A stretch of DNA of 64,000 nt from Arthrobacter pascens (GCF_030816475.1 NZ_JAUSXF010000001.1:248001-312000); one strand, 5' to 3'. Shown: positions 17,294-26,761, counted from the stretch's first letter. Translations and numbers: made by a program. Notes: generated by a model from the letters alone, not told the origin.

Positions 17294-17950
17294 TCAGTGC
17301 TGGCCCATATTGCCGTCGATCGGGGGCAGGTAGCCACGCCTTTCCCGCCTGCGTTCGGCGGCGCTCTGGATCTCACCCTCCGCCGTTTCGTCGGACTCGC
17401 CCTCGAAGTCCACCAAGCCGTTGGTCTGGTCGAACGGGTGCGCGAAACGGCCCGTGTAACCGCCCGTGGCTCCTGCCCCCGCTGTGCCCTCCGCCTGCGC
17501 GGGAGGCGATTCCCGCCAGGAACCGGATGCATGCGCCTCGTGCTCAATGAATTTCTTGAACTTCTTCAGGTCGGCCTCGGCCTGGTGGGCGACAACGTGG
17601 AGCATGGAGCCGACCTTCTCCACCACGCCCTCCGGCTGGTATTCCAAGGTCAGCTTCAGCAAGCTCTTGCCACCGCCGGCGTCCTCGAATTCGACTTCCC
17701 CGGCATTCGTGGCGCCCTCGATGGACGCCCAGGCGACCCTGCGGTCCGGAGTCTGCTCAAGGATCTTGGCTTCCCACTGCCGGCGGACCCCCGCGATGTG
17801 CGCCACCCACTTCAGCCGGTTATTGCCCAGTTGCGTCACGCTCTCCACACCACCCATGAAGTGCGGAAAGTCCTCGAACCGGGTCCACTGGTTGTAGGCG
17901 GTGCTCACCGGAACGTCAACCACAATCCGCTTTTCCACTTGTGTGCCCAC
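17294..17950 (-). CDS. SRPBCC (START/cyclase-like) protein with conserved C-terminal tail, copy A
   Basis: A 218-residue protein. Residues 1-145 form an SRPBCC/polyketide-cyclase-like domain (EKRIVVDVPVSTAYNQWTRF, FPHFMGGVESV, LTLEYQPEGVVEKVG). A short variable linker leads to a C-terminal tail, HPFDQTNGLVDFEGESDET through GNMGQH, that is almost identical to the tail of the next gene. The start is GTG 17950, preceded by AAGGAGATGTT. There is no signal peptide. It lies downstream of its paralogue on the same strand, with 45 nt between them, so they are probably one operon. SRPBCC domains bind hydrophobic ligands; the ligand here is unknown. Confidence 0.85.
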   Translation of the reverse strand: MGTQVEKRIVVDVPVSTAYNQWTRFEDFPHFMGGVESVTQLGNNRLKWVAHIAGVRRQWEAKILEQTPDRRVAWASIEGATNAGEVEFEDAGGGKSLLKLTLEYQPEGVVEKVGSMLHVVAHQAEADLKKFKKFIEHEAHASGSWRESPPAQAEGTAGAGATGGYTGRFAHPFDQTNGLVDFEGESDETAEGEIQSAAERRRERRGYLPPIDGNMGQH

Positions 17951-17995
17951 AACATCTCCTTCGACTTGTAGCTGAGTCTGCTGAAGGCTGTGCCG

Positions 17996-18898
17996 TCAGT
18001 GCTGACCCAGGTTGCCACCCAGTGGAGGAAGGCCGTCAGGCCGGCCATCGTCTTCACGGCGTTCGGCCGCACTGCGGGTTTCGCCCTCGAGCGTTTCATC
18101 GGACTCGCCCTCGAGATCCACCAGGCCGTTGGTCTGGTCGAAGGGGTGCCCGATCCGGTCATCCCCACGTTCGGCCATCGGGTTGTCGCTGGCGCCGGTC
18201 ACAGCCGGCCCGGTTGACATGTCCGGGTCGGTAGAAACGGATTCCATGGGAACGGACGTGTCCATGCCGGTCACGTCACGGCCCTCTTCGGCGTCCTTGT
18301 TCGTGCCTGCGCTCATGGCTGCCGCCGCGCCTGCTGCCGCGGCCGCTCCCGCTGCCGCAGCCATTGTGCCCGAGACGCCAGCCTTGCCTGAATCGCCCCG
18401 TGATGCTGCAGCGTCCTCAACGCCGGGCGTGCCCACGGAACTGCCCTCGTTGACCGAGCCCCGCCAGGCACCGGTGGCATAGCCCTCATGTTCGATGAAC
18501 TCCTTGAACTTTTTCAGGTCTGCCTCGGCCTGCCGCTCAACGATGTGCAGCTTGTCTCCCACCTTTTCAACCCAGCCCTCGGGGTCGTATTCGAGGACCA
18601 GCCTCAAAGAGGTCTGGCCGCCACCCACATCCTCGAACTCCACGGAACCGGCGTTGGTTGCGCCTTCCGTGGCCGCCCAGGCAACCTTGCGGTCGGGAAC
18701 CTGCTCCAGGACCTGGGCTGTCCACTTCCTGCGCACACCCGCAATTTCGGCCACCCACTCCAGACGGTCATCGCTGAGTTGCTTCACGCTTTTGACGCCG
18801 CCCATGAAATGCGGGAATTCCTCGAACTGGGTCCACTGGTTGTATGCCGTGCTGACCGGAACGTTCACCAGAATGCGTTTCTCCACCTTAGTGCTCAC
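17996..18898 (-). CDS. SRPBCC protein with Ala-rich linker and conserved C-terminal tail, copy B
   Basis: A 300-residue tandem paralogue of the protein at 17294. The SRPBCC domain (about residues 1-145) aligns throughout. The linker is far longer and low in complexity, with a run of alanines (AAAAGAAAAAGAAAAMSAG) and acidic Ser/Thr-rich sequence, before the shared tail GHPFDQTNGLVDLEGESDET through GNLGQH. The start is GTG 18898 with AAGGAGACGTT, the same leader as copy A. The linker could be disordered or span a layer. Function is unknown; related actinobacterial proteins are annotated only as cyclase/dehydrase-like. Confidence 0.85.
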   Translation of the reverse strand: MSTKVEKRILVNVPVSTAYNQWTQFEEFPHFMGGVKSVKQLSDDRLEWVAEIAGVRRKWTAQVLEQVPDRKVAWAATEGATNAGSVEFEDVGGGQTSLRLVLEYDPEGWVEKVGDKLHIVERQAEADLKKFKEFIEHEGYATGAWRGSVNEGSSVGTPGVEDAAASRGDSGKAGVSGTMAAAAGAAAAAGAAAAMSAGTNKDAEEGRDVTGMDTSVPMESVSTDPDMSTGPAVTGASDNPMAERGDDRIGHPFDQTNGLVDLEGESDETLEGETRSAAERREDDGRPDGLPPLGGNLGQH

Positions 18899-18987
18899 AA
18901 CGTCTCCTTCGACTTGAACCGGATCTGATGAGAAACCTTAATTCATCAGTATGCTTACCATACCGCCGTCGGGAGTCCGGGAACTAG

Positions 18988-19055
18988 CCCCCAAGTAGGT
19001 AGCAGCAGGTGTCGTTTTGGAGCGCCAAAACGACCGTTGCTGCTACCTAGTTGGG
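18988..19055. repeat. REP-like hairpin element, copy 1 (probable terminator)
   Basis: A long imperfect hairpin with core GTAGCAGCAGGTGTCGTTTTG paired to CCAAAACGACCGTTGCTGC and a loop of about 4 nt. It lies 39 nt after the stop of the minus-strand lyase gene. The same sequence family recurs at 43179-43252, also just 3' of a minus-strand gene. Confidence 0.8.
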
Positions 19056-19093
19056 TGGAAAGTACGACGGCGGCAGGCACCGGGAAGGGGCGC

Positions 19094-21727
19094 TCAGCGG
19101 GGCAGGTGCTCCCCGATGAGGGCCAGGTTCTGGATCACCGCCAGCCCGAACTGGGAGGCGTCATTGGTGGAGACCGTGGGTGCCTCGTCCACGGGGAGGA
19201 GCACGTGCGGGGGCCGGATGGCCTTCAGCGTGAAGGCCCATCCATGGTTCAGATGTTCCCCGCCCTCGGCAAAGCTTTCCCAGGCCCGGGAGGCAAGGAC
19301 GGCGTCCCCCAGCCTGGCCGCGGCGTAGGCACTGAGCCTGCTGTGGGCCTGGGTGAGGTGGATTCCGGACAGGGGAGTCCCCACTGCCTCGATCTGTTCC
19401 GCCTCGGTGGCCAGGAACAGCCGGCAGTATTGCAGCCAGGCGCGTTCGAACTCCTGGTCCGGCACGAGGTCCACCAGTTCGCTGCAGACTTCCACAAGGC
19501 CGAACACCGCCGAAAGGTGGGACACCTGGATTCGTTCGCGCCCGGCGTCGAACCGTCCCTTGTCCAGGTCGTAGAGGGCCTCACCCGTGAGGAAGCCGTA
19601 CTTCAGCGCGCCGATGTCCGCCATGGTGCCCAGCAGCCGGTCGCGGGAGCGCGGATTGCCGGTGCGTTCCCAGTCGGTGAGCCACGTGGCGGCGAGCGAA
19701 CCCCAGTCGGTCCCCAGACCCACGCCCAGCGCGTTCCGGTCCGGCCGGTAGGTGTCGGCGTCGGGACGGACCTTGCGGACGGGATCCAGCCCCAGGAAGT
19801 TCTGGTCGCTGTCAACGAGCTCGGTCAGCAAGTCCCCGGTGCGTTCATCGGCAGTCAGGTAATAGTAGAACCGGCGGTAGGCGGGCGTGCTGATCCGCAG
19901 CTGCTTGGCGCTGCAGCCCCAGTGCTGGACATTGTGCCGCGATCCAAGGCCCTGCCACCGACCCAGGTGGTAGACGTCCACCTCGCCGGTGTGCCGTGTC
20001 ATGGCCTCGGCAAAGCGGAAGACGTCCGCGCGCCCGGACCTCAGGTAGGAGTACCAGAGCCAGAGGTCGGGGGAGAGCTCGGAGTTGTCCCAGGCGTAGC
20101 CGCCCACGTCGTACCGCCAGACGTGCCGGTCGAAGTCGTACGTGTGCATGACGTCCCCGTAGTTCCAGAAGCCGTACCAGCGGCGCTGCTCCACCTGGCC
20201 TGCATAGAAGTCGAAGAGGAAATCCAGCCTGTCTTCGAGTTCGGCCCGGGCCGGGGTGCTGCGGTCCACTGGAGTCCAGTCGCCGAAGACCCGGGCCGTA
20301 TGGAGGTACTCCGGGGTGGCCTGCAGGAGGGCTGGTGTGGATGCGGCCTGAGCGTCTGCGGCGAGGCTTTCGGTGGCAGGCGTGGAGCTGTAGGCAAAGA
20401 GGCTGAGTTCGTGTGTCCGGGCGATGCCGGTGGGGTTGCCGAAACCCGGTTCGTAGTCCTCGTAGGTGATCTCCAGGCCGTCGAGCTGCTTCTCGAACGT
20501 GTCCTGGCCCAGGCCGTCATGGTAAAACCGCAGGTCCATGGGCTGGGCTTCCGGCGAATACAGCCAGGCAGTCAGCGAAGCCTCGCCGGTGGCGGCGTTG
20601 CGGATATCCAGTTGTCCGGGATGTGACTGCCAGAAGTCTTTGATGCCGACGCCGAAACCCCCGCTGGGATCGCTGAGCGAGCAGAAACCCGCAGCCCTGG
20701 TCCCGCCGGAGATTCCTACCCAGCCATGATTCGCAGCGGTGCGTTTGCGCAGTTCGAAGCCGTCCGCGCTGAGCTGGGCGAGGGTGTAGTCGTTCCAGGC
20801 GGGGATCAGGTGCAGGCGGCTGGAGACCTCCTCGTTCCATTCCTCGACCGGCGGCGTTCGCTCGCCCGCAAGCTGCGCCTGGCGGACCGCTTCGCCGGGG
20901 TCTCGGCGCAGGCCTGTCAGGCCGCGCACGGCCTCGAGCAGGAATCCGCCGTCTGCTCCGGCTATTCTCACGTGCCGGTCATGGAGTTCGCCCTCAAGGG
21001 GGACAGTGAAACGGACGCCCAGCCCGGCCAGGAAATCCTGGTTGGCGTCGCCGTCCCAGATGAACGAGTGGACCATTCGAACGCTACGGGCTCCGGCATA
21101 GAAATAGAGCCGGACCACAAACGGCAGCCAGCCGCGCCTTTCGCTGGTTGCGCTGTCCGGGAGGTGCTTTCCTTCCAGCCTCACCACGGCGCGGACGGGA
21201 CCGCGTTGTTCAATCACGACGTCGGTAACCTCGCCGGTGAATGCCTCCCGGGTGGCAGTTCCGGCGCCATCCGGCAGGCCGTCCTGGAGCAGGCTGACCA
21301 GACGGCCGTCGCGGGCAACGGTGACACCGTTGCGGGACAGGGTGCTGAAGAGGGAGGAGCCGCGGCGCCTGATCTCCATTTGCAGCGTGCCGGTGCCCAC
21401 CGTTACTGCTTCCTCGGTTTCCGTCACGTCCACACGCGGTGCCGTGCCTGCTTCCGGTTGGATGCCGCCGTCGAACGCCACCCTGTATTCCGCGGACGGT
21501 GAGTCGGTGGCTGCGAGGGCAAGCCCTGCCCATTTAAGGGACCCGTCGGGCCACGTGGCCAGCGGCCAGGTCTGGCTGGCGACGGGCCGGCCATCGGCAT
21601 CCCGTACCGTCAATGCTTCAGGCCTTGCCACGGTTCCACGGGCAAACGGCATGCCCCAGGTGGTTCCTGCACTTAGTTCCAAAGGCGCGCCGCCGTCGAT
21701 CCACCTGACGTGGGTCATTTCAGTCAT
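19094..21727 (-). CDS. YetA/PcRGLX-like exo-rhamnogalacturonan lyase-type protein
   Basis: An 877-residue protein resembling the YetA/PcRGLX family (polysaccharide lyase 26-like). An N-terminal RIFT-barrel-like domain (VRWIDGGAPLELSAGTTWG, LPFVVRLYFYAGARSVRMVH) is followed by a large (alpha/alpha)-toroid region rich in Trp and Tyr (YGFWNYGDVMHTYD, WDNSELSPDLWLWYSYLR, RHNVQHWGCSAKQL). PcRGLX cleaves rhamnogalacturonan I exolytically. No signal peptide is seen, so it would act on imported oligomers. ATG 21727 is preferred because family homology begins at MTHVRW. It stands alone, without other pectin genes nearby. Family assignment is good; activity is inferred. Confidence 0.75.
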   Translation of the reverse strand: MTEMTHVRWIDGGAPLELSAGTTWGMPFARGTVARPEALTVRDADGRPVASQTWPLATWPDGSLKWAGLALAATDSPSAEYRVAFDGGIQPEAGTAPRVDVTETEEAVTVGTGTLQMEIRRRGSSLFSTLSRNGVTVARDGRLVSLLQDGLPDGAGTATREAFTGEVTDVVIEQRGPVRAVVRLEGKHLPDSATSERRGWLPFVVRLYFYAGARSVRMVHSFIWDGDANQDFLAGLGVRFTVPLEGELHDRHVRIAGADGGFLLEAVRGLTGLRRDPGEAVRQAQLAGERTPPVEEWNEEVSSRLHLIPAWNDYTLAQLSADGFELRKRTAANHGWVGISGGTRAAGFCSLSDPSGGFGVGIKDFWQSHPGQLDIRNAATGEASLTAWLYSPEAQPMDLRFYHDGLGQDTFEKQLDGLEITYEDYEPGFGNPTGIARTHELSLFAYSSTPATESLAADAQAASTPALLQATPEYLHTARVFGDWTPVDRSTPARAELEDRLDFLFDFYAGQVEQRRWYGFWNYGDVMHTYDFDRHVWRYDVGGYAWDNSELSPDLWLWYSYLRSGRADVFRFAEAMTRHTGEVDVYHLGRWQGLGSRHNVQHWGCSAKQLRISTPAYRRFYYYLTADERTGDLLTELVDSDQNFLGLDPVRKVRPDADTYRPDRNALGVGLGTDWGSLAATWLTDWERTGNPRSRDRLLGTMADIGALKYGFLTGEALYDLDKGRFDAGRERIQVSHLSAVFGLVEVCSELVDLVPDQEFERAWLQYCRLFLATEAEQIEAVGTPLSGIHLTQAHSRLSAYAAARLGDAVLASRAWESFAEGGEHLNHGWAFTLKAIRPPHVLLPVDEAPTVSTNDASQFGLAVIQNLALIGEHLPR

Positions 21728-21916
21728 CGTGTCCAATTCCCGGTATAGCCGCTTCCGGCCGGCCAAGACGGCAAGGCCCGGTACGCATCGGCGCGCACGC
21801 GAGAAAGCGGTTTCTGGTTTGGCGATTAACGTAGCGCGGTTCGGAGCGGAACCGCAAGGCCCGTCCACGAATATGGCGAGATTGTCCTAAGGCAGGGGCA
21901 TGTGACGATCTGGCAT

Positions 21917-21954
21917 GTGAAGACAGACCGGGCAAGTGAAGACAGACCGGGCAG
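21917..21954. repeat. 19-bp tandem repeat (two units)
   Basis: GTGAAGACAGACCGGGCAA is followed directly by GTGAAGACAGACCGGGCAG. It lies in the 276-bp gap between the lyase start and a small acidic protein; nothing else was recognised in that gap. Confidence 0.85.
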
Positions 21955-22003
21955 GTGCGGGGGTTGTCGCCGTTGCGCCGGAAAGAAGTGGGCGGAGTCC
22001 GGA

Positions 22004-22165
22004 CTACTTGTCCGGGCGGGGCTCTCCGGCATCCGCACCGTCTGTGTCTGCTCCTTCGGCGGGATCCTGGGAATGCATCCGCAGGTCCGTGGGATCGGCG
22101 TCGATGTCCCCTTCAGACGGGGCCTCGCTATGGATACGCTGCACCGATACTGACTTCTCACTCAT
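22004..22165 (-). CDS. Small acidic protein, 53 residues
   Basis: An ATG at 22165 preceded by AGGAG (8 nt away) opens a 53-codon frame starting MSEKSVSVQRIHSEAP and ending EPRPDK. It is rich in Asp, Glu, Pro and Ala, lacks hydrophobic stretches and is probably disordered. No family was recognised. A second tiny acidic protein with a similar composition lies at 26456. The ribosome site and codon use support translation; function is unknown. Confidence 0.6.
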   Translation of the reverse strand: MSEKSVSVQRIHSEAPSEGDIDADPTDLRMHSQDPAEGADTDGADAGEPRPDK

Positions 22166-22307
22166 GACTGCTGCTCCTGTGCTGCCGATGGGGGTGCCGT
22201 GCCGTAACCATCATTCAGCCCCTGCTTCTGCGGGCTGTCAAGAACCACCGGCGCGGTCTCGCGCCGGGGCCGGGGGGGCGGCGGCGGGGCAGGCCGGGAT
22301 TCAGCCG

Positions 22308-23231
22308 CTAAGGCGTTGCCGCGAAGTCATCGAGGAGCCGCTGGATGTCCCGGCGCGGGCCGGGTGCAGCGGCGGGAGTGTTTTCCAGGGCGCCGACGAG
22401 ATTAATCAGTGCCTTCCAGAGGGCCCAGCCGCGTCCGCGGGACCAGGTTGCCTGGTCAACTCCGAGCGTTTCACGGAAGGCTGCGCGGGCGGGCGCATCG
22501 AAGAAGGTCCAGGCGATGACCATGTCACAGGCGGGGTCACCCACGCCGGAGCTGCCGAAGTCGATGACCGCCGAAAGCTGGCCGTTACGGGTCAGCAGGT
22601 TCCCGGCGGCAACATCACCGTGGAACCAGACAGGCTCACCGTCCCACTGGGCTCCGACGGCGTGATCCCAGACCCGCTTGACGGCGTCGCCCGGGATTTC
22701 GCTGCCCAGGGCATCGATGGCGGCGAGCGCCTCGTCGGCATAGACGGTTGGCGCCGCGCCCCTGTACCAGTTGTGTCTTCCGGGCGCGGGGCCGCCGGCA
22801 GGATCGGTTCCCTGCAGGGACTTGAGGAAGCGGCCCAAGGTGACAGCGAAGCCGGTCATGTCCGTGACTGTGGCTTCGTCGGCGGTGCGTCCTTCGAGCC
22901 AGCGATAGATTGACCAAGGGTAGGGAAACCCCTCGCCGGGCACCCCCTCGGCAACCGGTGCGGGGATCGGCAACGGCAGGTTTGGTGCCAGCCTGGGGAG
23001 CCACCGCTGTTCCTTCGCAACCTGCAGGGCGTACCAGGGGCCACTCGGCAACCGGACCGTCAACTGCTCACCAAGCCGAAAGGTCCGGTTGTCCCATCCG
23101 TCGGGCTGGACCGGCCGGAGGGGCAGATGGGCCCATTCCGGGAATTGCGCATCCACCAGCCTGCGGGCAAGCTCGCTGTCGATGGGTACCTCAACTTCGG
23201 CGGGAAAGTCCGTCTCGTCGTTGCTGATCAC
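22308..23231 (-). CDS. Aminoglycoside phosphotransferase-family kinase
   Basis: A roughly 307-residue APH/choline-kinase-fold phosphotransferase. The catalytic loop is WFHGDVAAGNLL and the metal-binding motif is VIDFGSSGVGDPACD; the N-lobe contains WDNRTFRLGEQLTVRLPSG. Members phosphorylate antibiotics, sugars or other small molecules with ATP or GTP. It most resembles housekeeping actinobacterial APH proteins rather than known resistance genes, so resistance should not be assumed. The start is uncertain: GTG 23231 is used here, and an in-frame TTG at 23267 would add 12 residues. Confidence 0.88.
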   Translation of the reverse strand: MISNDETDFPAEVEVPIDSELARRLVDAQFPEWAHLPLRPVQPDGWDNRTFRLGEQLTVRLPSGPWYALQVAKEQRWLPRLAPNLPLPIPAPVAEGVPGEGFPYPWSIYRWLEGRTADEATVTDMTGFAVTLGRFLKSLQGTDPAGGPAPGRHNWYRGAAPTVYADEALAAIDALGSEIPGDAVKRVWDHAVGAQWDGEPVWFHGDVAAGNLLTRNGQLSAVIDFGSSGVGDPACDMVIAWTFFDAPARAAFRETLGVDQATWSRGRGWALWKALINLVGALENTPAAAPGPRRDIQRLLDDFAATP

Positions 23232-23398
23232 CCGTCGAGTTTTCCCGTGATCAGGCGAAAAAGTCAACAGATGCTTCAGACTGCCCGGCTGTCCGGCACC
23301 CTGGCCCCGGGCATTGTTCTGTGCTGGACTTTGTGATGCACTGTGCCACTACACCGTCAGTCAGCCGGTCCGCCGGCCGTTTGGGAAGGATCAGAGAT

Positions 23399-24010
23399 AT
23401 GGCAACGTACAAGATCGGATACTTTGTCGGGAGCCTGGCGAGCCGCTCCATCAACCGCACATTATCCAAGGCCCTGATCAAGCTGGCTCCGGAAGAACTG
23501 GAGTTCACCGAGATCCCCATCAAGGATCTGCCGCTGTACAGCTACGACTACGACGCGGATTTTCCACCGGAAGGGCGGGCCCTCAAGGAGGCGATCGAGG
23601 ACTCTGACGGCATCCTGTTTGTGTCGCCCGAATACAACCGTTCCATTCCCGGGGCATTGAAGAACGCCATCGATTGGGGATCGCGCCCCTGGGGAACGAA
23701 TTCGTTCTCGCGCAAGCCGACCGGCATTATCGGCGCGTCTCCCGGGGGAATCGGTACGGCCGTCATGCAGTCCTCCATGCGGAGCGTCCTGAGCTTCCTG
23801 GATGCACCACAACTCAATGCACCCGAGGCCTACATCAAGTTCAATGCCGACGTTTTCGGTGAGGACGGCGACGTCAGGGACGAATCCACCGCCAAGTTCC
23901 TTCGCCACTACATGGAGGAATATGGCGCATTCGTCCAGCGGGTGCTGGCCGCCAATGCTCCGGGGCACATCGGCGACCTTGAGCCGGATGTGGACAAGCT
24001 GTCGCGCTGA
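23399..24010 (+). CDS. NADPH-dependent FMN reductase
   Basis: A 203-residue flavodoxin-like NAD(P)H:FMN reductase or quinone reductase. It has the phosphate loop GSLASRSINR near the N-terminus, and SPEYNRSIPGALKNAIDW is the signature that binds the flavin ring. ATG 23399 follows GGAAGGATCAGAGAT. Such enzymes reduce flavins, quinones, azo compounds or chromate in the cytoplasm. It is apparently monocistronic and divergent from the phosphotransferase. The substrate is not predictable. Confidence 0.92.
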   Translation: MATYKIGYFVGSLASRSINRTLSKALIKLAPEELEFTEIPIKDLPLYSYDYDADFPPEGRALKEAIEDSDGILFVSPEYNRSIPGALKNAIDWGSRPWGTNSFSRKPTGIIGASPGGIGTAVMQSSMRSVLSFLDAPQLNAPEAYIKFNADVFGEDGDVRDESTAKFLRHYMEEYGAFVQRVLAANAPGHIGDLEPDVDKLSR

Positions 24011-24059
24011 CGCACAGGTTGGTGTAGCGCCTGGGGTGCGGGACTGGCGTGGACATGAT

Positions 24060-24551
24060 CTAGTCCAGCGGAAGGGTGACGGTAATGGTGGTGCCGCATC
24101 CCGGGCTCGAGCAGATGTCCACGGAACCGCCCGCCTCGTGAACGGCCACCGACATAAGGCGCAGGCCGTAGCCGTGGTGCCGGCCGCTGATGGCGAGCTC
24201 ACTGTCAAAGCCTGTGCCGTCGTCGGAAACCACCAGGCGGATCCCGTGGTCCACAGCGGCAAGCTGGACAGTCAGGTTGGAGGCGTCGGAGTACGTGAGC
24301 GCGTTGCTCAACGCTTCCCGGGCCGACTGGTAAAGCAGGTACGCGGAGTGCGCCGGAATTTCGATGCCCCAGTGCGGGGTGTCCCAGTGGACAGCGGTCC
24401 CGTGCTGGCGGAGGGGAGCCGTGAGCCGGTCGATGCAGCCGGCCAGCCCCAGGGTGTGGAAGTCGAGCGGATGACGGTCCGTGATCACGCCTCCCCGAGC
24501 GACAACTTCATCCAGAGCCGATTCGTTCCCCATGACTTCCTGCTTCCCCAC
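24060..24551 (-). CDS. Orphan histidine-kinase-like ATPase domain (possibly a truncated sensor kinase)
   Basis: A 163-residue protein that is almost only a HATPase_c domain. It has an N box (REALSNALTYSDASNL), G1 (SDDGTGFD), G2 (HHGYGLRLMS) and a final GTTITVTLPLD. The arrangement is that of NarX/DegS-type kinases, but the phosphorylated-His helix and any sensor domain are missing, and no response regulator is adjacent. It could be the tail of a broken kinase or a stand-alone ATP-binding protein. The start is uncertain (ATG 24551 or 24533). The 24552-24718 gap shows no gene. Confidence 0.65.
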   Translation of the reverse strand: MGKQEVMGNESALDEVVARGGVITDRHPLDFHTLGLAGCIDRLTAPLRQHGTAVHWDTPHWGIEIPAHSAYLLYQSAREALSNALTYSDASNLTVQLAAVDHGIRLVVSDDGTGFDSELAISGRHHGYGLRLMSVAVHEAGGSVDICSSPGCGTTITVTLPLD

Positions 24552-24718
24552 TGCTGGTGGTCTTTATGCTTCAAGCGTGGACCGCCAACCGCACGGGTTG
24601 CGAAGGGTTGCCTCAAGATCGGATCAAAAATCCCGGCCGGCATCCGGGCGAAGGGTCAGCCTGCGGTTACGGGCCCTGGAAGCGGCTCAGTAGGCGCTGG
24701 CGGAGCTGTCAGGTCCCG

Positions 24719-25354
24719 CTAATCCGAGCCAGCGCGCGGGCGTGACAGTGCCGAGTCGATCAGTACTTCGGCGGCGGCGCGGGCCTGCCGCGCGGGCTCG
24801 GCGCTGCCTGAGATAGCGGCAGTGGTCTGGGCGCCCTCGGCCAGTATGGCGAGCTGGGGGGCCAATGTGGCCGGCGCGCCGATCTCTGCGGTGAGCGCCG
24901 AAAGGTACTTCTGGAAGTCGTCCTTGTGGCTCCGCACGATTTCGGCAATGCGGGGAGACGTGCCTCCAAGCTCGCCAAAGGAGTTGATGAAGGCACACCC
25001 CCGGAAGTCGTCCTGGGTGAACCAGCCAGCAAGAAAATCGTAGACGGCAAGCAGCCGCTGGCGGGGTTCGGTCTCGCGGGCGACTGCTGAGGAGACTCCC
25101 TCTGTCCACTCCCTGTGGCGGCCAAGCAGAACCTGCTCCACGATCGCATCCTTCGATGGAAACAGCCGATAGAGCCGCTTCAGTGAGATTCCTGACGCGC
25201 TGCGGAGCTCATCCATTCCTACGCCCTGGATCCCTTTGGCGTAGAAGAGCCGGTCAGCGGCTTCAAGGGCGGCTTCGCGCGCAACCTCATCAGCAGGGCG
25301 GGGAGACTGTTTTGTCCGCGTGACACTCTTGTTTTCCACCGGAGGCCTCCTCAC
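24719..25354 (-). CDS. TetR-family repressor
   Basis: A 211-residue TetR regulator with an N-terminal helix-turn-helix (AREAALEAADRLFYAKGIQG, GISLKRLYRLFPSKDAIVEQ, about residues 25-75) and a ligand domain containing FRGCAFINSFGEL. It is divergent from the alpha/beta hydrolase at 25450. The intergenic region holds two matching 16-bp operators, one inside the hydrolase promoter, so it almost certainly represses that gene and perhaps itself. The ligand is unknown. A GTG ten codons downstream is an alternative start. Confidence 0.9.
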   Translation of the reverse strand: MRRPPVENKSVTRTKQSPRPADEVAREAALEAADRLFYAKGIQGVGMDELRSASGISLKRLYRLFPSKDAIVEQVLLGRHREWTEGVSSAVARETEPRQRLLAVYDFLAGWFTQDDFRGCAFINSFGELGGTSPRIAEIVRSHKDDFQKYLSALTAEIGAPATLAPQLAILAEGAQTTAAISGSAEPARQARAAAEVLIDSALSRPRAGSD

Positions 25355-25368
25355 TTCTGCCGTTTGAC

Positions 25369-25397
25369 TTGCGTAGATAACGATCGTTCTCTATAGT
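25369..25397 (+). promoter_or_regulatory. Promoter of the haloperoxidase-like hydrolase, with TetR operator 1 in the spacer
   Basis: TTGCGT (-35), a 17-bp spacer and TATAGT (-10) point toward the hydrolase. The spacer holds GATAACGATCGTTCTC (25376-25391), whose core AACGATCGTT is a perfect palindrome. A repressor bound there would block RNA polymerase. Confidence 0.75.
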
Positions 25398-25411
25398 AGT
25401 GCATGCAACCT

Positions 25412-26283
<872 letters not shown>

Positions 26284-26326
26284 GCCCGCCGCCTGATCTA
26301 CCCCAGCGGGACCTCCGCCGGCAGGT

Positions 26327-26368
26327 CCGGGAGTTGGGCATCGCCAGGTCTGGATGCCCAACTTCCGG
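26327..26368 (+). terminator. Hairpin terminator after the alpha/beta hydrolase
   Basis: CCGGGAGTTGGGCATC pairs with GATGCCCAACTTCCGG over 16 bp (one G-T pair) around a 10-nt loop, 44 nt after the stop. Confidence 0.75.
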
Positions 26369-26455
26369 CTTGCCTGGGCGGCGAATTGCTGGCGATATCT
26401 GTTCACCGCCTCCGTCCCCTGATACCGTGATTGCCCCACCGGAGAAGGAGGAGTC

Positions 26456-26650
26456 ATGACCATCAACTCACCGGATGCAATGCCCGACGACGACCCGCAA
26501 GTACCTGCGGAGAAGGGCGGCACGGGCGGCCAGGGTGATATCCCCCAAGGCCAGGAGGGCGTGGGCCTGGGTGCCACGGGGGAGCCGAACACGTTCGAAC
26601 CCGAAGAGGACCCGGAAGCGACGGATGCCGAGGCCGCGGACCCTGAGTAG
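26456..26650 (+). CDS. Small acidic disordered protein, 64 residues
   Basis: An ATG preceded by GGAGAAGGAGGAGTC, a very strong ribosome site, opens a 64-residue frame beginning MTINSPDAMPDDDPQVPAE. It is rich in Gly, Glu, Asp and Pro, ends EDPEATDAEAADPE, and has no hydrophobic core. No family was recognised. The strong ribosome site argues for expression, and the composition resembles the acidic protein at 22004. Confidence 0.75.
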   Translation: MTINSPDAMPDDDPQVPAEKGGTGGQGDIPQGQEGVGLGATGEPNTFEPEEDPEATDAEAADPE

Positions 26651-26734
26651 GGCAGCCCCGGGCTGATAGCAGCCGCGTAAAACCACATCCTGCCAAACCC
26701 TTGCGCTTTAGCTGAGATGCGTGTCACACTGTTC

Positions 26735-26761
26735 TCGATACGCATCGACGATACGCATCGA
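26735..26761. promoter_or_regulatory. Double LacI operator upstream of the LacI regulator gene
   Basis: The 13-bp unit CGATACGCATCGA occurs twice head to tail (26736-26748 and 26749-26761), giving two adjoining TCGAT-NNNN-ATCGA type palindromes. The same site type, in perfect form, precedes the ABC operon at 27920. Autoregulation of the gene at 26830 is inferred. Confidence 0.75.

Noticed and set aside
18988..19055. Long hairpin as a phage attachment site or CRISPR repeat
   Set aside because: There is no integrase or cas gene and no regular spacer array; position and recurrence fit a REP-like terminator.
22308..23267. The phosphotransferase gene as an antibiotic-resistance determinant
   Set aside because: Only the general kinase motifs are visible; nothing ties it to a known resistance family.
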